From NCBI GenBank assembly GCA_002704225.1, contig PAFU01000010.1, positions 1 to 55,335 on the forward strand: a stretch of DNA of 55,335 nt, written 5' to 3'. This stretch comes from Gammaproteobacteria bacterium. GTDB lineage: Bacteria > Pseudomonadota > Gammaproteobacteria > Pseudomonadales > Azotimanducaceae. Under the pieces are notes generated by a model. The model did not search any database, was not told the DNA's origin, and saw only the letters and a program-made list of their open reading frames with translations. The translations under genes were made by a program, and so were the position numbers. This document shows positions 43,943 to 52,853 of the stretch, in pieces (positions within the stretch are counted from its first letter, which is position 1; each line of letters begins with the position of its first letter).

Positions 43943-44283
43943 TCCCATGGCGTCTTACGTATGTCCCAGCGGTCGCCACCGTCTAACAAAAAGGGTTCCG
44001 CATCGCTGTTGATTGGGTTGACCAACAAACCCAATTTGCCGTTCGTCGTTACTCGTGAGGCTAGATAATGGCCCAAGGGCGAAATTTGCGGGTAGGCGTA
44101 TTGGGGCAACCGGTAGAACGCGCTGGCAGGAGGCGAGGCCGCCGCAGCTTCACCACGAGTTTGTGCTTCTGCGATATGGGTATAGCCCAACAGCATCAGA
44201 CTGAGCAGAGCGAAATAACATAGGACCAAGGCGATGCGCGAAACGAGAGGCCTTTGCCCAAACAACAACAGACTTCTTCTCAT
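43909..44283 (-). pseudogene. Truncated S9-type prolyl oligopeptidase, N-terminal stump
   Basis: The 124-residue frame has a signal peptide (LVLCYFALLSLMLLG, ending AEAQT). It then has FYRLPQYAYPQISPLGHYLA and SRVTTNGKLGLLVNPINSDA, which match the start of the beta-propeller of exported S9 dipeptidyl/oligopeptidases (about 650 residues). The propeller breaks off after about 50 residues and the catalytic domain is absent; the frame stops inside the end of the DUF3089 gene. I read it as a deletion remnant. No good ribosome site is seen. Confidence 0.65.
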
Positions 44284-44439
44284 GATGAAACCAACCCACT
44301 TACTGCTTATGGAACGCTAGAGTGGTACTCGCGCGCTGCCCGGCACAGAGGCCAAGCCTAAACGGTAGCAATTTCCCGACGAAGTGTTGTTTCGAGACCG
44401 GTGCTCGACAGCCGGATCGGACTCGTTAGTTCGGAGTCT

Positions 44440-44808
44440 TCACGGCGAGGGTACTTTGGGGGGTCGTTGCTTGGCGCCCTCGACGACATAGGCGACCACA
44501 ACGCCGTCACGAACATCGGCATTAATCCGCCCGCGAATAAAGTCAAACGTCACCATCTGACTGACCCCGTCACGGGTCACGACACGAAAAGGGGTGTCAC
44601 GGCCTCGCGCCAAGTCACGCGCCTGGGATTCGCTCAAGCCAACGTAATCTTCCAAAACCGCCTTCGTGTCTTTAACGAGCGGAGGCGGCTGTAGCTTCAC
44701 GCCCGGTTCAGCACAGCCACCAAGCAGCATTACCAACCCCACCAAGAACGCTCGTACAGTCACGCGAAAGGACAGGTTGCGAGCGTGAGGCATTACGCGC
44801 TGGTTCAT
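44440..44808 (-). CDS. Small lipoprotein, I78-inhibitor-like fold possible
   Basis: This 122-residue protein has a lipoprotein signal with LVMLLGGC (C32). Its body, YVGLSESQARDLARGRDTPF, RVVTRDGVSQMVTFDFIRG and RINADVRDGVVVAYVVEG, resembles in layout the potato-inhibitor-I/I78 peptidase-inhibitor group (G...A..LA...G...RVV....V..D....R.N...D..G.V). That match is weak and by eye. AGGGGGG precedes the ATG. It lies 24 bp after the nitronate-monooxygenase-like gene on the same strand. Role not known. Confidence 0.7.
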   Translation of the reverse strand: MNQRVMPHARNLSFRVTVRAFLVGLVMLLGGCAEPGVKLQPPPLVKDTKAVLEDYVGLSESQARDLARGRDTPFRVVTRDGVSQMVTFDFIRGRINADVRDGVVVAYVVEGAKQRPPKVPSP

Positions 44809-44832
44809 CCCAACCCCCCTGAGCGAGCCGCG

Positions 44833-45765
44833 TTACAGATACTGCTGGGACATCGAACCCAGCACCTCGAAGAACTCCCGTCGCACCTCGGCAATAATCT
44901 CGGCCACAGGCCGCACCGAATCAATGCGTCCAGCCACCTGACCGGTCAGCGCAATACTGGCTTCCATATCACCACCAAAGTACAAATCTGTCGCCGTACC
45001 AAATTCGCCCATCACATTGTCTGTGGAGAATTCCAGACGGCTGGTTTTTTCTGTACGAATAGCCCGCAACGCCGGCGAGTGCGCTCGATTCAAAAAGACG
45101 GTGTCGGTTTCCGCCGCATTCACAATGGCATTTTTCCAGTTCTCGTGCACCGGCGATTCCGCAGCAGATACCATGCGGGTACCCATCTGCACCGCTTCCG
45201 CGCCCAAGGCGAAGGCCGCAGCCATGGTACCGCCATCGAGGAACCCTCCTGCAGCGATGATGGGCACATCGACTTTTGAACGAATCAAGGGCAACAACAC
45301 CATGGTGGATACGTCACGCGGATTCTTAACCCCGCCGCCCTCTCCGCCTTCCACGATCAGTCCGTCCACACCACATTCCACCGCTTTCAGCGCCGCGCCC
45401 AAACTCGGTACCACATGAAATACGGTCAGTCCCGCGGACTTCAACTGCTCGGTATATCGCTCAGGGTTGCCTGCCGACGTGGTGACGAATTTCACCCCTT
45501 GGTCGATGATGAAATTCACAATACCCGGGTCACGAACAAAGGCTTGCGCGACATTGACGCCAAAGGGTTTGTCCGTCAGTTGACGCATCTTGAGTATCTC
45601 GTCACGAATCGCGTCCAGCTCCCCAGAGGACGTCTCGATAATGCCCAAGCCGCCAGCGTTCGACACCGCCGAGGCCAACTGAGACCGAGCGATCCAGCCC
45701 ATGGGCGCTTGAACAATGGGGGTTTCCACACCGAGCAGCTGAGTAACGCGGTTATTAAATTCCAT
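44833..45765 (-). CDS. Nitronate monooxygenase-like FMN protein
   Basis: This 310-residue TIM barrel has TPIVQAPMGWIARSQLASAV, the DKPFGVNVAQAF segment, GVDGLIVEGGEGGGVKNPRD and the FMN-phosphate loop VPIIAAGGFLDGGTMAAAFA followed by LGAEAVQMGTR. The fold is that of nitronate monooxygenase and FabK enoyl-ACP reductase. At the position where both usually have EAGGH the sequence reads EGGGVKN, so the catalytic histidine is missing. It may therefore use a different reaction on a flavin. It is a member of a minus-strand run with the lipoprotein downstream. Confidence 0.85.
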   Translation of the reverse strand: MEFNNRVTQLLGVETPIVQAPMGWIARSQLASAVSNAGGLGIIETSSGELDAIRDEILKMRQLTDKPFGVNVAQAFVRDPGIVNFIIDQGVKFVTTSAGNPERYTEQLKSAGLTVFHVVPSLGAALKAVECGVDGLIVEGGEGGGVKNPRDVSTMVLLPLIRSKVDVPIIAAGGFLDGGTMAAAFALGAEAVQMGTRMVSAAESPVHENWKNAIVNAAETDTVFLNRAHSPALRAIRTEKTSRLEFSTDNVMGEFGTATDLYFGGDMEASIALTGQVAGRIDSVRPVAEIIAEVRREFFEVLGSMSQQYL

Positions 45766-45796
45766 CTAGCATCTCCAAATTCAGTACCTTGCGCCG

Positions 45797-46987
45797 CTAA
45801 TCAACAACAAGATCCACCATAAGCTCTACCAAGGCCTGCAAATCGTAGGTTGGCACCGGGTCCCCTGTACTGGCCAGGTCACCTGCAGCCTCGGAGCAAC
45901 TGTTGCGACCGGTGCAGGTATTCGGGAAATTGAGGGTATCGCCATCAAGATCCAGCACATAGCCTTGATTCGCAAAATGCTGGTACTTCGTCAACACCAC
46001 CACCACGATATCATGCTCGGGCCAGACCAATATGCGCTGTCCGTTGAGACCGATGGCAGACCTAACATCACCGCGTACCGCACTGCCGAAGTAGGCCTCG
46101 TTCATCGACCACCACTGATAACCGTAAAATCCCACCGGACTCAAACTGGCGGACACATAATCCTCAGGTACCACTTGAGTATCCTGCCAGCGTCCATCCC
46201 GGGCAAACATCAGTCCGAAGCGCAGAAAGTCGTCGGGGCGCATATCGATACAACAGTAGGTCATGGGTTGGGTGCCGGTAGCGTCAAACCATAAACCCAC
46301 ATTGGTCGGATCAATGCCTATCGGGCGTAGAATTTTTTCAGTTAGGTAACTGTGAGCATCCATTCCCGTCGCCCGTCGCAAGAGCGGTTCAAAGAGCTGG
46401 GAATTAGCATTTGAATAAGAGAACTGGGCACCCGGCGACGTTACCAGCGTATTGGCCAAGGCATGAGCGGTTTGATCACCACTGAAAAACACGTCGGTAT
46501 TCGCGGCCAAACCAGAACGCATGCGCAGAATTTGCTCAATGGTAATCTCTTCCTTATCGGTGTCGACGAACTCCGTTAGCACCGTACTGGCCTTTTGGGT
46601 CACCGAAGAGAAATGTCCTTCCTCAATGGCCACCCCCATGGCGGCGCTGTAGAAACTCTTTGCCACGGACCAACTGGTACCGAGGCTGTCAGCATCGAAG
46701 CCGTCAGCGTAGCGCTCACCCACCACGTAACCGTCCTTGCTCACCAGAGCAGACTGTGTCGCGGCGTCGGAAAAGAGGTGATCCAAAATCGCATCAACAT
46801 CGGCTTGAGACACATCGACACTGGCTGCGCTCGCGCGGGCAAGCCCCCAATGCTCGGCAGGTGCCGATGGTGGATTGTTGGTCGTATCATTTGGGGCTGG
46901 GGTAGCTGCGGACGATGAGCTTCCGCCGCCACAAGCAGTCAGGTTTACAGTCAAACAAACCAAGGCTGCGATGCATACCTGTTTCAT
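45797..46987 (-). CDS. Serine hydrolase lipoprotein, beta-lactamase (class C / DD-peptidase-like) family
   Basis: This 396-residue protein starts at the ATG at 46987 (GAGAGG upstream; an ATG at 47020 lacks a site). The lipoprotein signal ends in VNLTAC (C19), followed by a Gly/Ser-rich linker. The catalytic S107-V-A-K110 lies in TSWSVAKSFYSA and Y191-S-N193 in FSYSNANSQLF. C-terminal segments YGYQWWSMNEAYFGSAV and ILVWPEHDIVVVVLTKYQH complete the domain. Such proteins cleave esters or peptides in the envelope and are seldom true beta-lactamases. The substrate is unknown. Confidence 0.88.
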   Translation of the reverse strand: MKQVCIAALVCLTVNLTACGGGSSSSAATPAPNDTTNNPPSAPAEHWGLARASAASVDVSQADVDAILDHLFSDAATQSALVSKDGYVVGERYADGFDADSLGTSWSVAKSFYSAAMGVAIEEGHFSSVTQKASTVLTEFVDTDKEEITIEQILRMRSGLAANTDVFFSGDQTAHALANTLVTSPGAQFSYSNANSQLFEPLLRRATGMDAHSYLTEKILRPIGIDPTNVGLWFDATGTQPMTYCCIDMRPDDFLRFGLMFARDGRWQDTQVVPEDYVSASLSPVGFYGYQWWSMNEAYFGSAVRGDVRSAIGLNGQRILVWPEHDIVVVVLTKYQHFANQGYVLDLDGDTLNFPNTCTGRNSCSEAAGDLASTGDPVPTYDLQALVELMVDLVVD

Positions 46988-47095
46988 TTCAATGACCTCT
47001 CGCCGAGTAGATGAGGTCACAGCCTACCTCAAGCGAAACGAAAGATTTCAATTGAACGCCGGTTGTAATTTTATACTGGCGAAACCCTCTTTTGC

Positions 47096-48916
47096 TTAAG
47101 CGAATTGACTATACACCTGCTCACCGCCAACCCAAGTTTCGAGCACGTCGATGCTACCGAGTGTCTCCGGCGGTACGTTGAGCGGATCTTGCGCCAGCAC
47201 GACAAAATCCGCGAATTTACCAACCTCAAGACTGCCGACTTCGTGATCGGAATGGCACTGCCAGGCAGCGTCAATGGTCATGGCGCGAAGTGCCGCGGCC
47301 ACGGGCACACGTTCTTCTGGCGACAGCAGCTCGTCACTGCGCCACATGTTGCGTACTACGGCATTTTCCATGCAGCGCAGGGGGTTCATCTCCGTCACTG
47401 GATCATCCGAATGCAGGCTCCAGCGTATACCCTTGTCTTCGCAGGCGCCGGTACGATCTAGCTTGGACGCTTTTTCGAGACCGAATATGTCTTCCACAAA
47501 GGCCTTACCCCAATAGTGGACGTGGCCGATCAAGAAGCTTGGCGACAGACCAAGCTCCGCCATTTTGTCGATTTGTTCGTCATGCAAAATGCTGCAATGT
47601 TCAATTCTGCAGCGCATGGCTGCTGGATCGAGCCCCTTGGCTTTCGCCTTGGCAAAGGCGTCCAGGGCACGATCAATCGCCGCGTCTCCGTTGGCGTGAA
47701 CACAGACCGCCCATCCCTGACGCAAACGCGTTTCCACCGCGTCATCCAGCACGTCTTTGTCGATGTAGGCCATGCCACGGGCGTTCTCACCTTCCGCGCC
47801 AATAAAAGCCTCACGCTGAAGACCGGTTCTGCCCTGGTTTGACCCATCAGAAACAATCTTCCAGCCGGTTCGCCGAACCCATTCGTCGCCCTCTCCCCAG
47901 ACCAGATTGGCTTCGTCCCAACGGTCCGCCATGGCCTGACCAACGCTGTAGCGAAATCGAGCCGTCATACGACCGCTGTCCCGCATGCTCTGATACACAT
48001 CCAATTCTTTGATGCCCTGAAACATGCCGGTGCCTTGGTCACAAAGCGTCGTAATACCCACGGCGTTGGCTTGACCCAGAACACTCAAACAACCCTCCGC
48101 GATATTGCCGTGCTTCAGCTTTGTGTTGTGCCGCACCACCAAGGCCATAGCCGGTCCCGCCTTGAGTACGCCATTGGGATTACCGTCAGCGTCACGACCG
48201 ATTTCGGCACCTTGTGGATCTGGTGTATCCGCATCGATACCGGCCAAGGCCAAGGCGACCGAGTTGCAGTAACCAAGGTGCAGCGATGTGTTGTAGACAA
48301 ATACCGGGTGGTCTGTGCTGACCTCATCCAACATGTCTGCGGTCAAATAGTCTGGCCCGCTCTGTAGCGACGGATCGAACTGTCGCCCCACGACCCACTC
48401 TCCGGCGGGCATTGCGGCTGCATCCTTGGCCAGTTGAGCCAGAGCCTGTGCCGCTGTGTCAAAGCGATTGGGGCCAATGTTTGAAAACGCGTGCATCATC
48501 GCCAGCGGCGGCAAATGCATATGCGGCTCGACGAAGCCGGGCACCACGACCTTGCCCTTCAGATCCAACCGTTCCACGCCTTCAGCAGCTTCCGGCATGT
48601 CCGACAATTGACCAACCCAGGCGATACGACCGTCTTCAACCAACATAGCCTCGGCTGCCGGCATCCCTGCATTCATCGTGATGATCTGCCCGCCGGTCAC
48701 TAACACGGGCGCGGCATATGGCCGGTCTGGCGCGGCTGGCAGACGTTTGGCTTGTTCCGCGAGATCCGCACCGCTCAATCGCAAGGTCTCAGCAAAAACA
48801 TTGGCACAGCAAGGGCAGGCAAACGGATCCGCACTGTGATGTTTTGGCACATTGAAGTCGAAGGCCTCAAGACGGTTCGAGAGCTCAACATGCTCCCCTT
48901 GGGTGTTGTCTAACAT
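47096..48916 (-). CDS. YtcJ-like amidohydrolase with N-terminal CPCC extension
   Basis: This 606-residue protein is counted from the ATG at 48916 (GGGAGAGG upstream). The body is an amidohydrolase: VVVPGFVEPHMHLPPLAMMH with HxH, VCVHANGDAAIDRALDAF, MRCRIEHCSILHDEQIDKMA and SLHSDDPVTEMNPLRCMENA. A C-terminal VGSLEVGKFADFVVLAQDPL segment is typical of the YtcJ group. The first 60 residues form an extension with HHSADPFACPCCANVFAETL, whose three clustered cysteines and two histidines could bind a metal. Substrates of this group are unknown amides or esters. Confidence 0.88.
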   Translation of the reverse strand: MLDNTQGEHVELSNRLEAFDFNVPKHHSADPFACPCCANVFAETLRLSGADLAEQAKRLPAAPDRPYAAPVLVTGGQIITMNAGMPAAEAMLVEDGRIAWVGQLSDMPEAAEGVERLDLKGKVVVPGFVEPHMHLPPLAMMHAFSNIGPNRFDTAAQALAQLAKDAAAMPAGEWVVGRQFDPSLQSGPDYLTADMLDEVSTDHPVFVYNTSLHLGYCNSVALALAGIDADTPDPQGAEIGRDADGNPNGVLKAGPAMALVVRHNTKLKHGNIAEGCLSVLGQANAVGITTLCDQGTGMFQGIKELDVYQSMRDSGRMTARFRYSVGQAMADRWDEANLVWGEGDEWVRRTGWKIVSDGSNQGRTGLQREAFIGAEGENARGMAYIDKDVLDDAVETRLRQGWAVCVHANGDAAIDRALDAFAKAKAKGLDPAAMRCRIEHCSILHDEQIDKMAELGLSPSFLIGHVHYWGKAFVEDIFGLEKASKLDRTGACEDKGIRWSLHSDDPVTEMNPLRCMENAVVRNMWRSDELLSPEERVPVAAALRAMTIDAAWQCHSDHEVGSLEVGKFADFVVLAQDPLNVPPETLGSIDVLETWVGGEQVYSQFA

Positions 48917-48945
48917 AGGAATCCTCTCCCTCAAAAAAAGCAGAC

Positions 48946-48977
48946 AAAAAAAGGGATGTTGTCGCCAACACCCCTTT
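48946..48977 (-). terminator. Rho-independent terminator after the fadD-like gene
   Basis: On the minus strand AAAGGGGTGTTG pairs with CAACATCCCTTT (12 bp, one G-U) across a GCGA loop, followed by T7. It lies 18 bp after the stop of the acyl-CoA ligase gene and before the amidohydrolase ribosome site, so the two genes are probably separate units. Confidence 0.93.
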
Positions 48978-48994
48978 GCGGAAACGACTTGGCG

Positions 48995-50650
48995 CTAGCC
49001 CGTCGCCTCTCCTCGCAGTGACGGCAGTTGGTATCCCTTGGACTCCAAATCGGCACGCACTACTTTCTTATCCATCTTGCCCGTGGACGTCAGCGGAATC
49101 GTGTCGACGAACAGGATTTCGTCAGGCAGCTGCCACTTAGCAAAGGCCGTTTCGCAGTGCTGCAAAATGGTTTGCTGGGCTACTTCCTTGCCAGCCTCTA
49201 GAATCACCAGCGCAACTGGCCGTTCGTCCCACTTGGGGTGCGGTTGGGCAACCACGCAGGCCTGAGCAACGCCATCGACACCGACAATGTGATTCTCCAG
49301 ATCAACCGAGGAGATCCATTCGCCACCACTCTTCACCAAATCCTTTGAGCGGTCAGCAATGATCAAATACTCCTCCGGATCGATCTTGCCTACGTCACCG
49401 GTAATCAGCCAGCCGTCGTGAAACTTGTCGGGCTGCGGGTTATTAAAGTACTCAGAGCAAATCCAAGGACCACGTACCAGAATTTCACCAACGGTTTCGC
49501 CGTCGTGGGGCAGGCGGTTAAACTCTTCGTCGAAGATATCCAGCTCCAGCCCGGGCATAAGCTGCCCAGCTTTCGCCACATTCTCAAACTGTTCGTCTTC
49601 GCTGAGCGACAGCTGTGACCGCTTCATCACACGTCGAGACAGCGTCGCCAGCGGTGAGGTTTCCGTCATACCCCAGCCTTGAATCATCTCCACATCCAGC
49701 TCATCCCAGAACCAACGAATCAGCGACGGTGGGGGTGAACTGCCCCCGCAGGTCAGACGGGACAAAGACGATAGGTCATAGGCACCGGGATTCGCTTCGT
49801 ACAAGCCCTTAACGCCTTGCCAAATCGTTGGTACGCCGGCGGACAGGGTGACTTTCTCACTGGACATCAGCTCGATCAGTCGCGCGGGATCCATGAAGCG
49901 ATGCGGCATCACCTGCTTGCAGCCAAGCATTAAGGCCGACCAAGGAATACCCCAGCCCATGGCATGAAACATCGGAACGATGCCGCAAACGGTATCTGCC
50001 CCAGACAAGCCCATGGAGTCGGTCATGCACTGAGTGAGGGTGTGCAAATACTGCGAGCGATGCTCATATTCCACGCCCTTGGGATTGCCGGTTGTACCAC
50101 TGGTGTAGCAAAGACCCATGGGAGAATTTTCATCAATCTGCGGCCATTCGTATTCCGTCGGCTGGCCAGCAATAAAGGCTTCGTAATCGACAGGGTCCGG
50201 TAGCTCCGTCGCCCAGCCCTCAAAACCCTCTTCGGTGGCGACAACAATCTTGCGCACCGTCGGGATTTTTCCCTTGAGGTTTTCCAGCAGTGGCAGCACG
50301 TCAGCATCGGCAATGATGATCTGGTCTTCGGCATGATTAATGATGTACTCGAGGTCTTTTTCAGACAACCGAACATTCAACGTATGCAGTACCGCGCCCA
50401 TACCCGCGCACGCGTGGTAAGCCTCTAGGTGACGAGACCCGTTCCACATAAATGTGCCGACCCGGTCGCCTATTTTGATACCTGCACCCGCCAAGGCGTG
50501 AGCAAGCTGATGGGATCGATCCCGAGTTTCCTTATAGGTTTGGCGGCGAACGCCATTTTCCGTCAGCGTAACGATTTCTTCGTTGGGCGCGACTTTGGCA
50601 CCTCGGTCCAGAATGTTGGACATCAATAAAGGCGTATGTTGCATCGCCAT
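48995..50650 (-). CDS. Fatty-acyl-CoA ligase (FadD-like, medium/long chain)
   Basis: This 551-residue adenylate-forming enzyme starts at the ATG at 50650 (GGAGGAGAGAG upstream). Motifs: the P-loop LCYTSGTTGNPKGVEYEHRS, VPMFHAMGWGIPWSALMLG, GWGMTETSPLATL, the GWLITGDVGKIDPE segment with the ribose-binding Asp, and the DRSKDLVKSGGEWISSVDLE hinge and C-domain. The LTSTGKMDKKVVR tail carries the catalytic lysine. It activates a fatty or aryl acid with ATP and CoA. It is divergent from an MFS gene (190-bp gap). Confidence 0.92.
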   Translation of the reverse strand: MAMQHTPLLMSNILDRGAKVAPNEEIVTLTENGVRRQTYKETRDRSHQLAHALAGAGIKIGDRVGTFMWNGSRHLEAYHACAGMGAVLHTLNVRLSEKDLEYIINHAEDQIIIADADVLPLLENLKGKIPTVRKIVVATEEGFEGWATELPDPVDYEAFIAGQPTEYEWPQIDENSPMGLCYTSGTTGNPKGVEYEHRSQYLHTLTQCMTDSMGLSGADTVCGIVPMFHAMGWGIPWSALMLGCKQVMPHRFMDPARLIELMSSEKVTLSAGVPTIWQGVKGLYEANPGAYDLSSLSRLTCGGSSPPPSLIRWFWDELDVEMIQGWGMTETSPLATLSRRVMKRSQLSLSEDEQFENVAKAGQLMPGLELDIFDEEFNRLPHDGETVGEILVRGPWICSEYFNNPQPDKFHDGWLITGDVGKIDPEEYLIIADRSKDLVKSGGEWISSVDLENHIVGVDGVAQACVVAQPHPKWDERPVALVILEAGKEVAQQTILQHCETAFAKWQLPDEILFVDTIPLTSTGKMDKKVVRADLESKGYQLPSLRGEATG

Positions 50651-50840
50651 AGTAGCTCTCTCCTCCGAGTTGGCTTTTTCACTTGTTGCATCCAAGTCTA
50701 TCACTGCCATTTCAGGGGTTATAGCCGCTCGGACTTCGGTCTCGCTGCGGATCCGCCAAGAAAAGGTGAATCAAAATACGGTATGCTCTGAGCAACGCTG
50801 GAAGCGCTCTGATTTGCCAGACTCCTCAGCACGAGCGCTC

Positions 50841-52178
50841 ATGACGTACATTCCTTCGAGCTTTGGAGGCCGCATCAACAACAACGAAGTCCATGGAAAC
50901 CCGCAGCCACGCAAGTTTTACGGTTGGGTCATCGTATTGGTTTCCGCTCTGCTAGGCTTTCTCGGTACCGGCTTCTATTCGTACTCTCGCGGTATGTTTT
51001 TACCGCACTTGGCCAACACATTGGACGACGGCAACCGCTTCAGTATTTCCATGGGGTTTTCTTGTGCTGTGATCACCGGCGCTCTCGTTGCGCCCTATCT
51101 GGGTCGATATCTCGATCATGGCTCACCTAAGAAAATCATGCTTGGCGGTATCGCCATCGTATCTGCCTCCTACCTGATGCTGGCCCATGTTTCCAATCTG
51201 CTGCAGTTTTACTTCGTGGTCAGTGTCTGCATGGGATTGGGCATGGCCACGATGGGTGGCCCCGTTTGGCACCGCTCGGTGATGAATTGGTTCGATCATT
51301 GGCGCGGCCGTGCCATCGCTTTTGCCGTTATGGGCGCATCGATCTCGGGCATCGTGATGCCGCCCTTGGTCAACGCGATGATCGAAGCCATCGACTGGCG
51401 CAACGCCTACATCGTTTTCGGCGCGACGACGGCCTTAGCATTGTTCCCTGCCGTCTATGTTTTTATGCGCGACCGTCCCGAAGACATTGGCGAGGTACGC
51501 GACGGCCATCGGTACGTGGCTGACAATCCGGAAGAAATGGTCGTCGTCGCCGAGGACCATGTGCTGTGGAGCACCAAGGACATGCTCACCCACAAAGGGT
51601 TCTGGGCCATTAGCGTCATGTTCGGCTCAATGTTCTGCGTTTTTGCCGCTGTCATGCTGCACCTGTTTTCGCATCTAAAGGACATCGGCCTAGACGGCGG
51701 CACCGCGGCTCAGGTGTTGTCGATTACCGCCCTCTTTGCCGCCCTCGGCAAACCCGTCGTTGGCTGGCTGTCAGACTATTGGGGGGCGCGGGTTAGTATT
51801 TGGCTTGCCTTGATCTGCCAAGGTACGGCGCTGCTGTTGTTCAGTGCCGCCAACTCAACGATCGCCGCCATCTTCGCGGGCTGTCTGTACGGCTTCGGTT
51901 ATTCGGGTATGTCGCCCTTACGCACTTTTGCCATCTCAAGCACCTTGGGAAGTCGCTCCTTTGGCAGTGCATCGGGCTTACTGCGCTTTGTGGAAATGCC
52001 TTGGGCACTGATGGCATCGCCAATAGCCGGATTAATCTACGATCAAACAGGCAGCTACCTAATTGCCTTTCAGGTACTGGCGGGCATGATGTTTGTTTGT
52101 TGCCTAGGCCCATTCTTTATTTCCGTAGGCGGTCGACGAGACCGAATGCGGCGCAAGGCTCAGGAAACCGCTGTCTAA
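50841..52178 (+). CDS. MFS transporter, monocarboxylate-porter type
   Basis: This protein is about 445 residues long from the ATG at 50841. The reading frame is open for 86 codons upstream, but that part lies across the fadD-like promoter and start and has no protein pattern. It has twelve helices with FYGWVIVLVSALLGFLGTGF, a GFSCAVITGALVAPYLGRYL segment and FAVMGASISGIVMPPLVNAM. The FYGWVIV start is characteristic of the oxalate:formate/monocarboxylate porter branch. It may import an acid that the divergent CoA ligase activates (inference). Confidence 0.88.
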   Translation: MTYIPSSFGGRINNNEVHGNPQPRKFYGWVIVLVSALLGFLGTGFYSYSRGMFLPHLANTLDDGNRFSISMGFSCAVITGALVAPYLGRYLDHGSPKKIMLGGIAIVSASYLMLAHVSNLLQFYFVVSVCMGLGMATMGGPVWHRSVMNWFDHWRGRAIAFAVMGASISGIVMPPLVNAMIEAIDWRNAYIVFGATTALALFPAVYVFMRDRPEDIGEVRDGHRYVADNPEEMVVVAEDHVLWSTKDMLTHKGFWAISVMFGSMFCVFAAVMLHLFSHLKDIGLDGGTAAQVLSITALFAALGKPVVGWLSDYWGARVSIWLALICQGTALLLFSAANSTIAAIFAGCLYGFGYSGMSPLRTFAISSTLGSRSFGSASGLLRFVEMPWALMASPIAGLIYDQTGSYLIAFQVLAGMMFVCCLGPFFISVGGRRDRMRRKAQETAV

Positions 52179-52184
52179 CGGTTC

Positions 52185-52205
52185 GCCTTTCGCAATGTGA
52201 AAGGC
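52185..52205 (+). terminator. Hairpin after the MFS gene, possible terminator
   Basis: GCCTTTC (52185-52191) and GAAAGGC (52199-52205) form a perfect 7-bp stem with a 7-bp loop, 6 bp after the MFS stop. There is no T-run, so termination is uncertain. Confidence 0.35.
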
Positions 52206-52310
52206 ATCACTGTTTCTGATCTTTCTTCCCAAAATCGCTCTCCGCTCAGGCCGAAACCGTAATAACTGTGTTCGCTGGACGTAATACCTTTTAAGCGTTC
52301 GGGAATATTT

Positions 52311-52853
52311 ATGGCAGACAGCGGTGCATTTGAGGTTCTCTATCGGGAGTACTACCCACGGGTATTCGCTCTGTGCCGTCGATTTTTGCTAACCAATGAA
52401 AGCGCTGAAGATGCGGCGCAAGAAACGTTTACCCGTGCCTACAAAACGTTCAGGCATTATCAATCCACCCGACCGTTTTGGCATTGGATCGCAGCAATCG
52501 CGCACCATCACTGCTTAGACCAGCTGCGGCAGGTGGGTCGCTGGGAGGATATTCATACCGAATCGCATGCGGAGATTGAGCGCCTGAAAGCACCCGAACC
52601 CTTGGCCATCGATGTATTGATCGCGTCCGAGACCCAAGCCCGTTTAAACGCTGCCATCGACGACTTGCCGGAAAAATATCGTGTGCCCTTGGTCTTAGCG
52701 TATTTAGTCCATCTCAGCTACGAGGAAATTGCCACCCTGCTGGGCACAAACCGCAATCATGTTGGGGTTCTGCTGCTTCGCGCGAAGCAGCGGCTGCGAC
52801 ACTGCCTGCAACAACCCTTAGATCAGAAAACGATGTATGGAGGTGTTGAGTGA
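52311..52853 (+). CDS. ECF-type RNA polymerase sigma factor
   Basis: This 180-residue protein has sigma region 2 (YREYYPRVFALCRRFLLTNE, the DAAQETFTRAYKTF core-binding helix at 34-47, then the FWHWIAAIAHHHCLDQLRQ -10 segment). Region 4 follows with LVHLSYEEIATLLGTNRNHV and GVLLLRAKQRLRHCL (helix-turn-helix). It directs polymerase to a small set of promoters. Its stop overlaps the start of a membrane anti-sigma protein (GTGA), so it is probably held inactive until an envelope signal. I looked for an autoregulated GGAAC/GTC promoter upstream and found no convincing one. Confidence 0.92.
   Translation: MADSGAFEVLYREYYPRVFALCRRFLLTNESAEDAAQETFTRAYKTFRHYQSTRPFWHWIAAIAHHHCLDQLRQVGRWEDIHTESHAEIERLKAPEPLAIDVLIASETQARLNAAIDDLPEKYRVPLVLAYLVHLSYEEIATLLGTNRNHVGVLLLRAKQRLRHCLQQPLDQKTMYGGVE

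Noticed and set aside
50583..50840. 86-codon N-terminal extension of the MFS protein
   Set aside because: It would run through the divergent CoA ligase start and promoter region; the hydrophobic core begins just after the ATG at 50841.
52206..52310. ECF-type autoregulated promoter upstream of the sigma gene
   Set aside because: A GAAACC and a GGACG can be spaced roughly as -35/-10, but neither matches GGAAC/GTC well enough.
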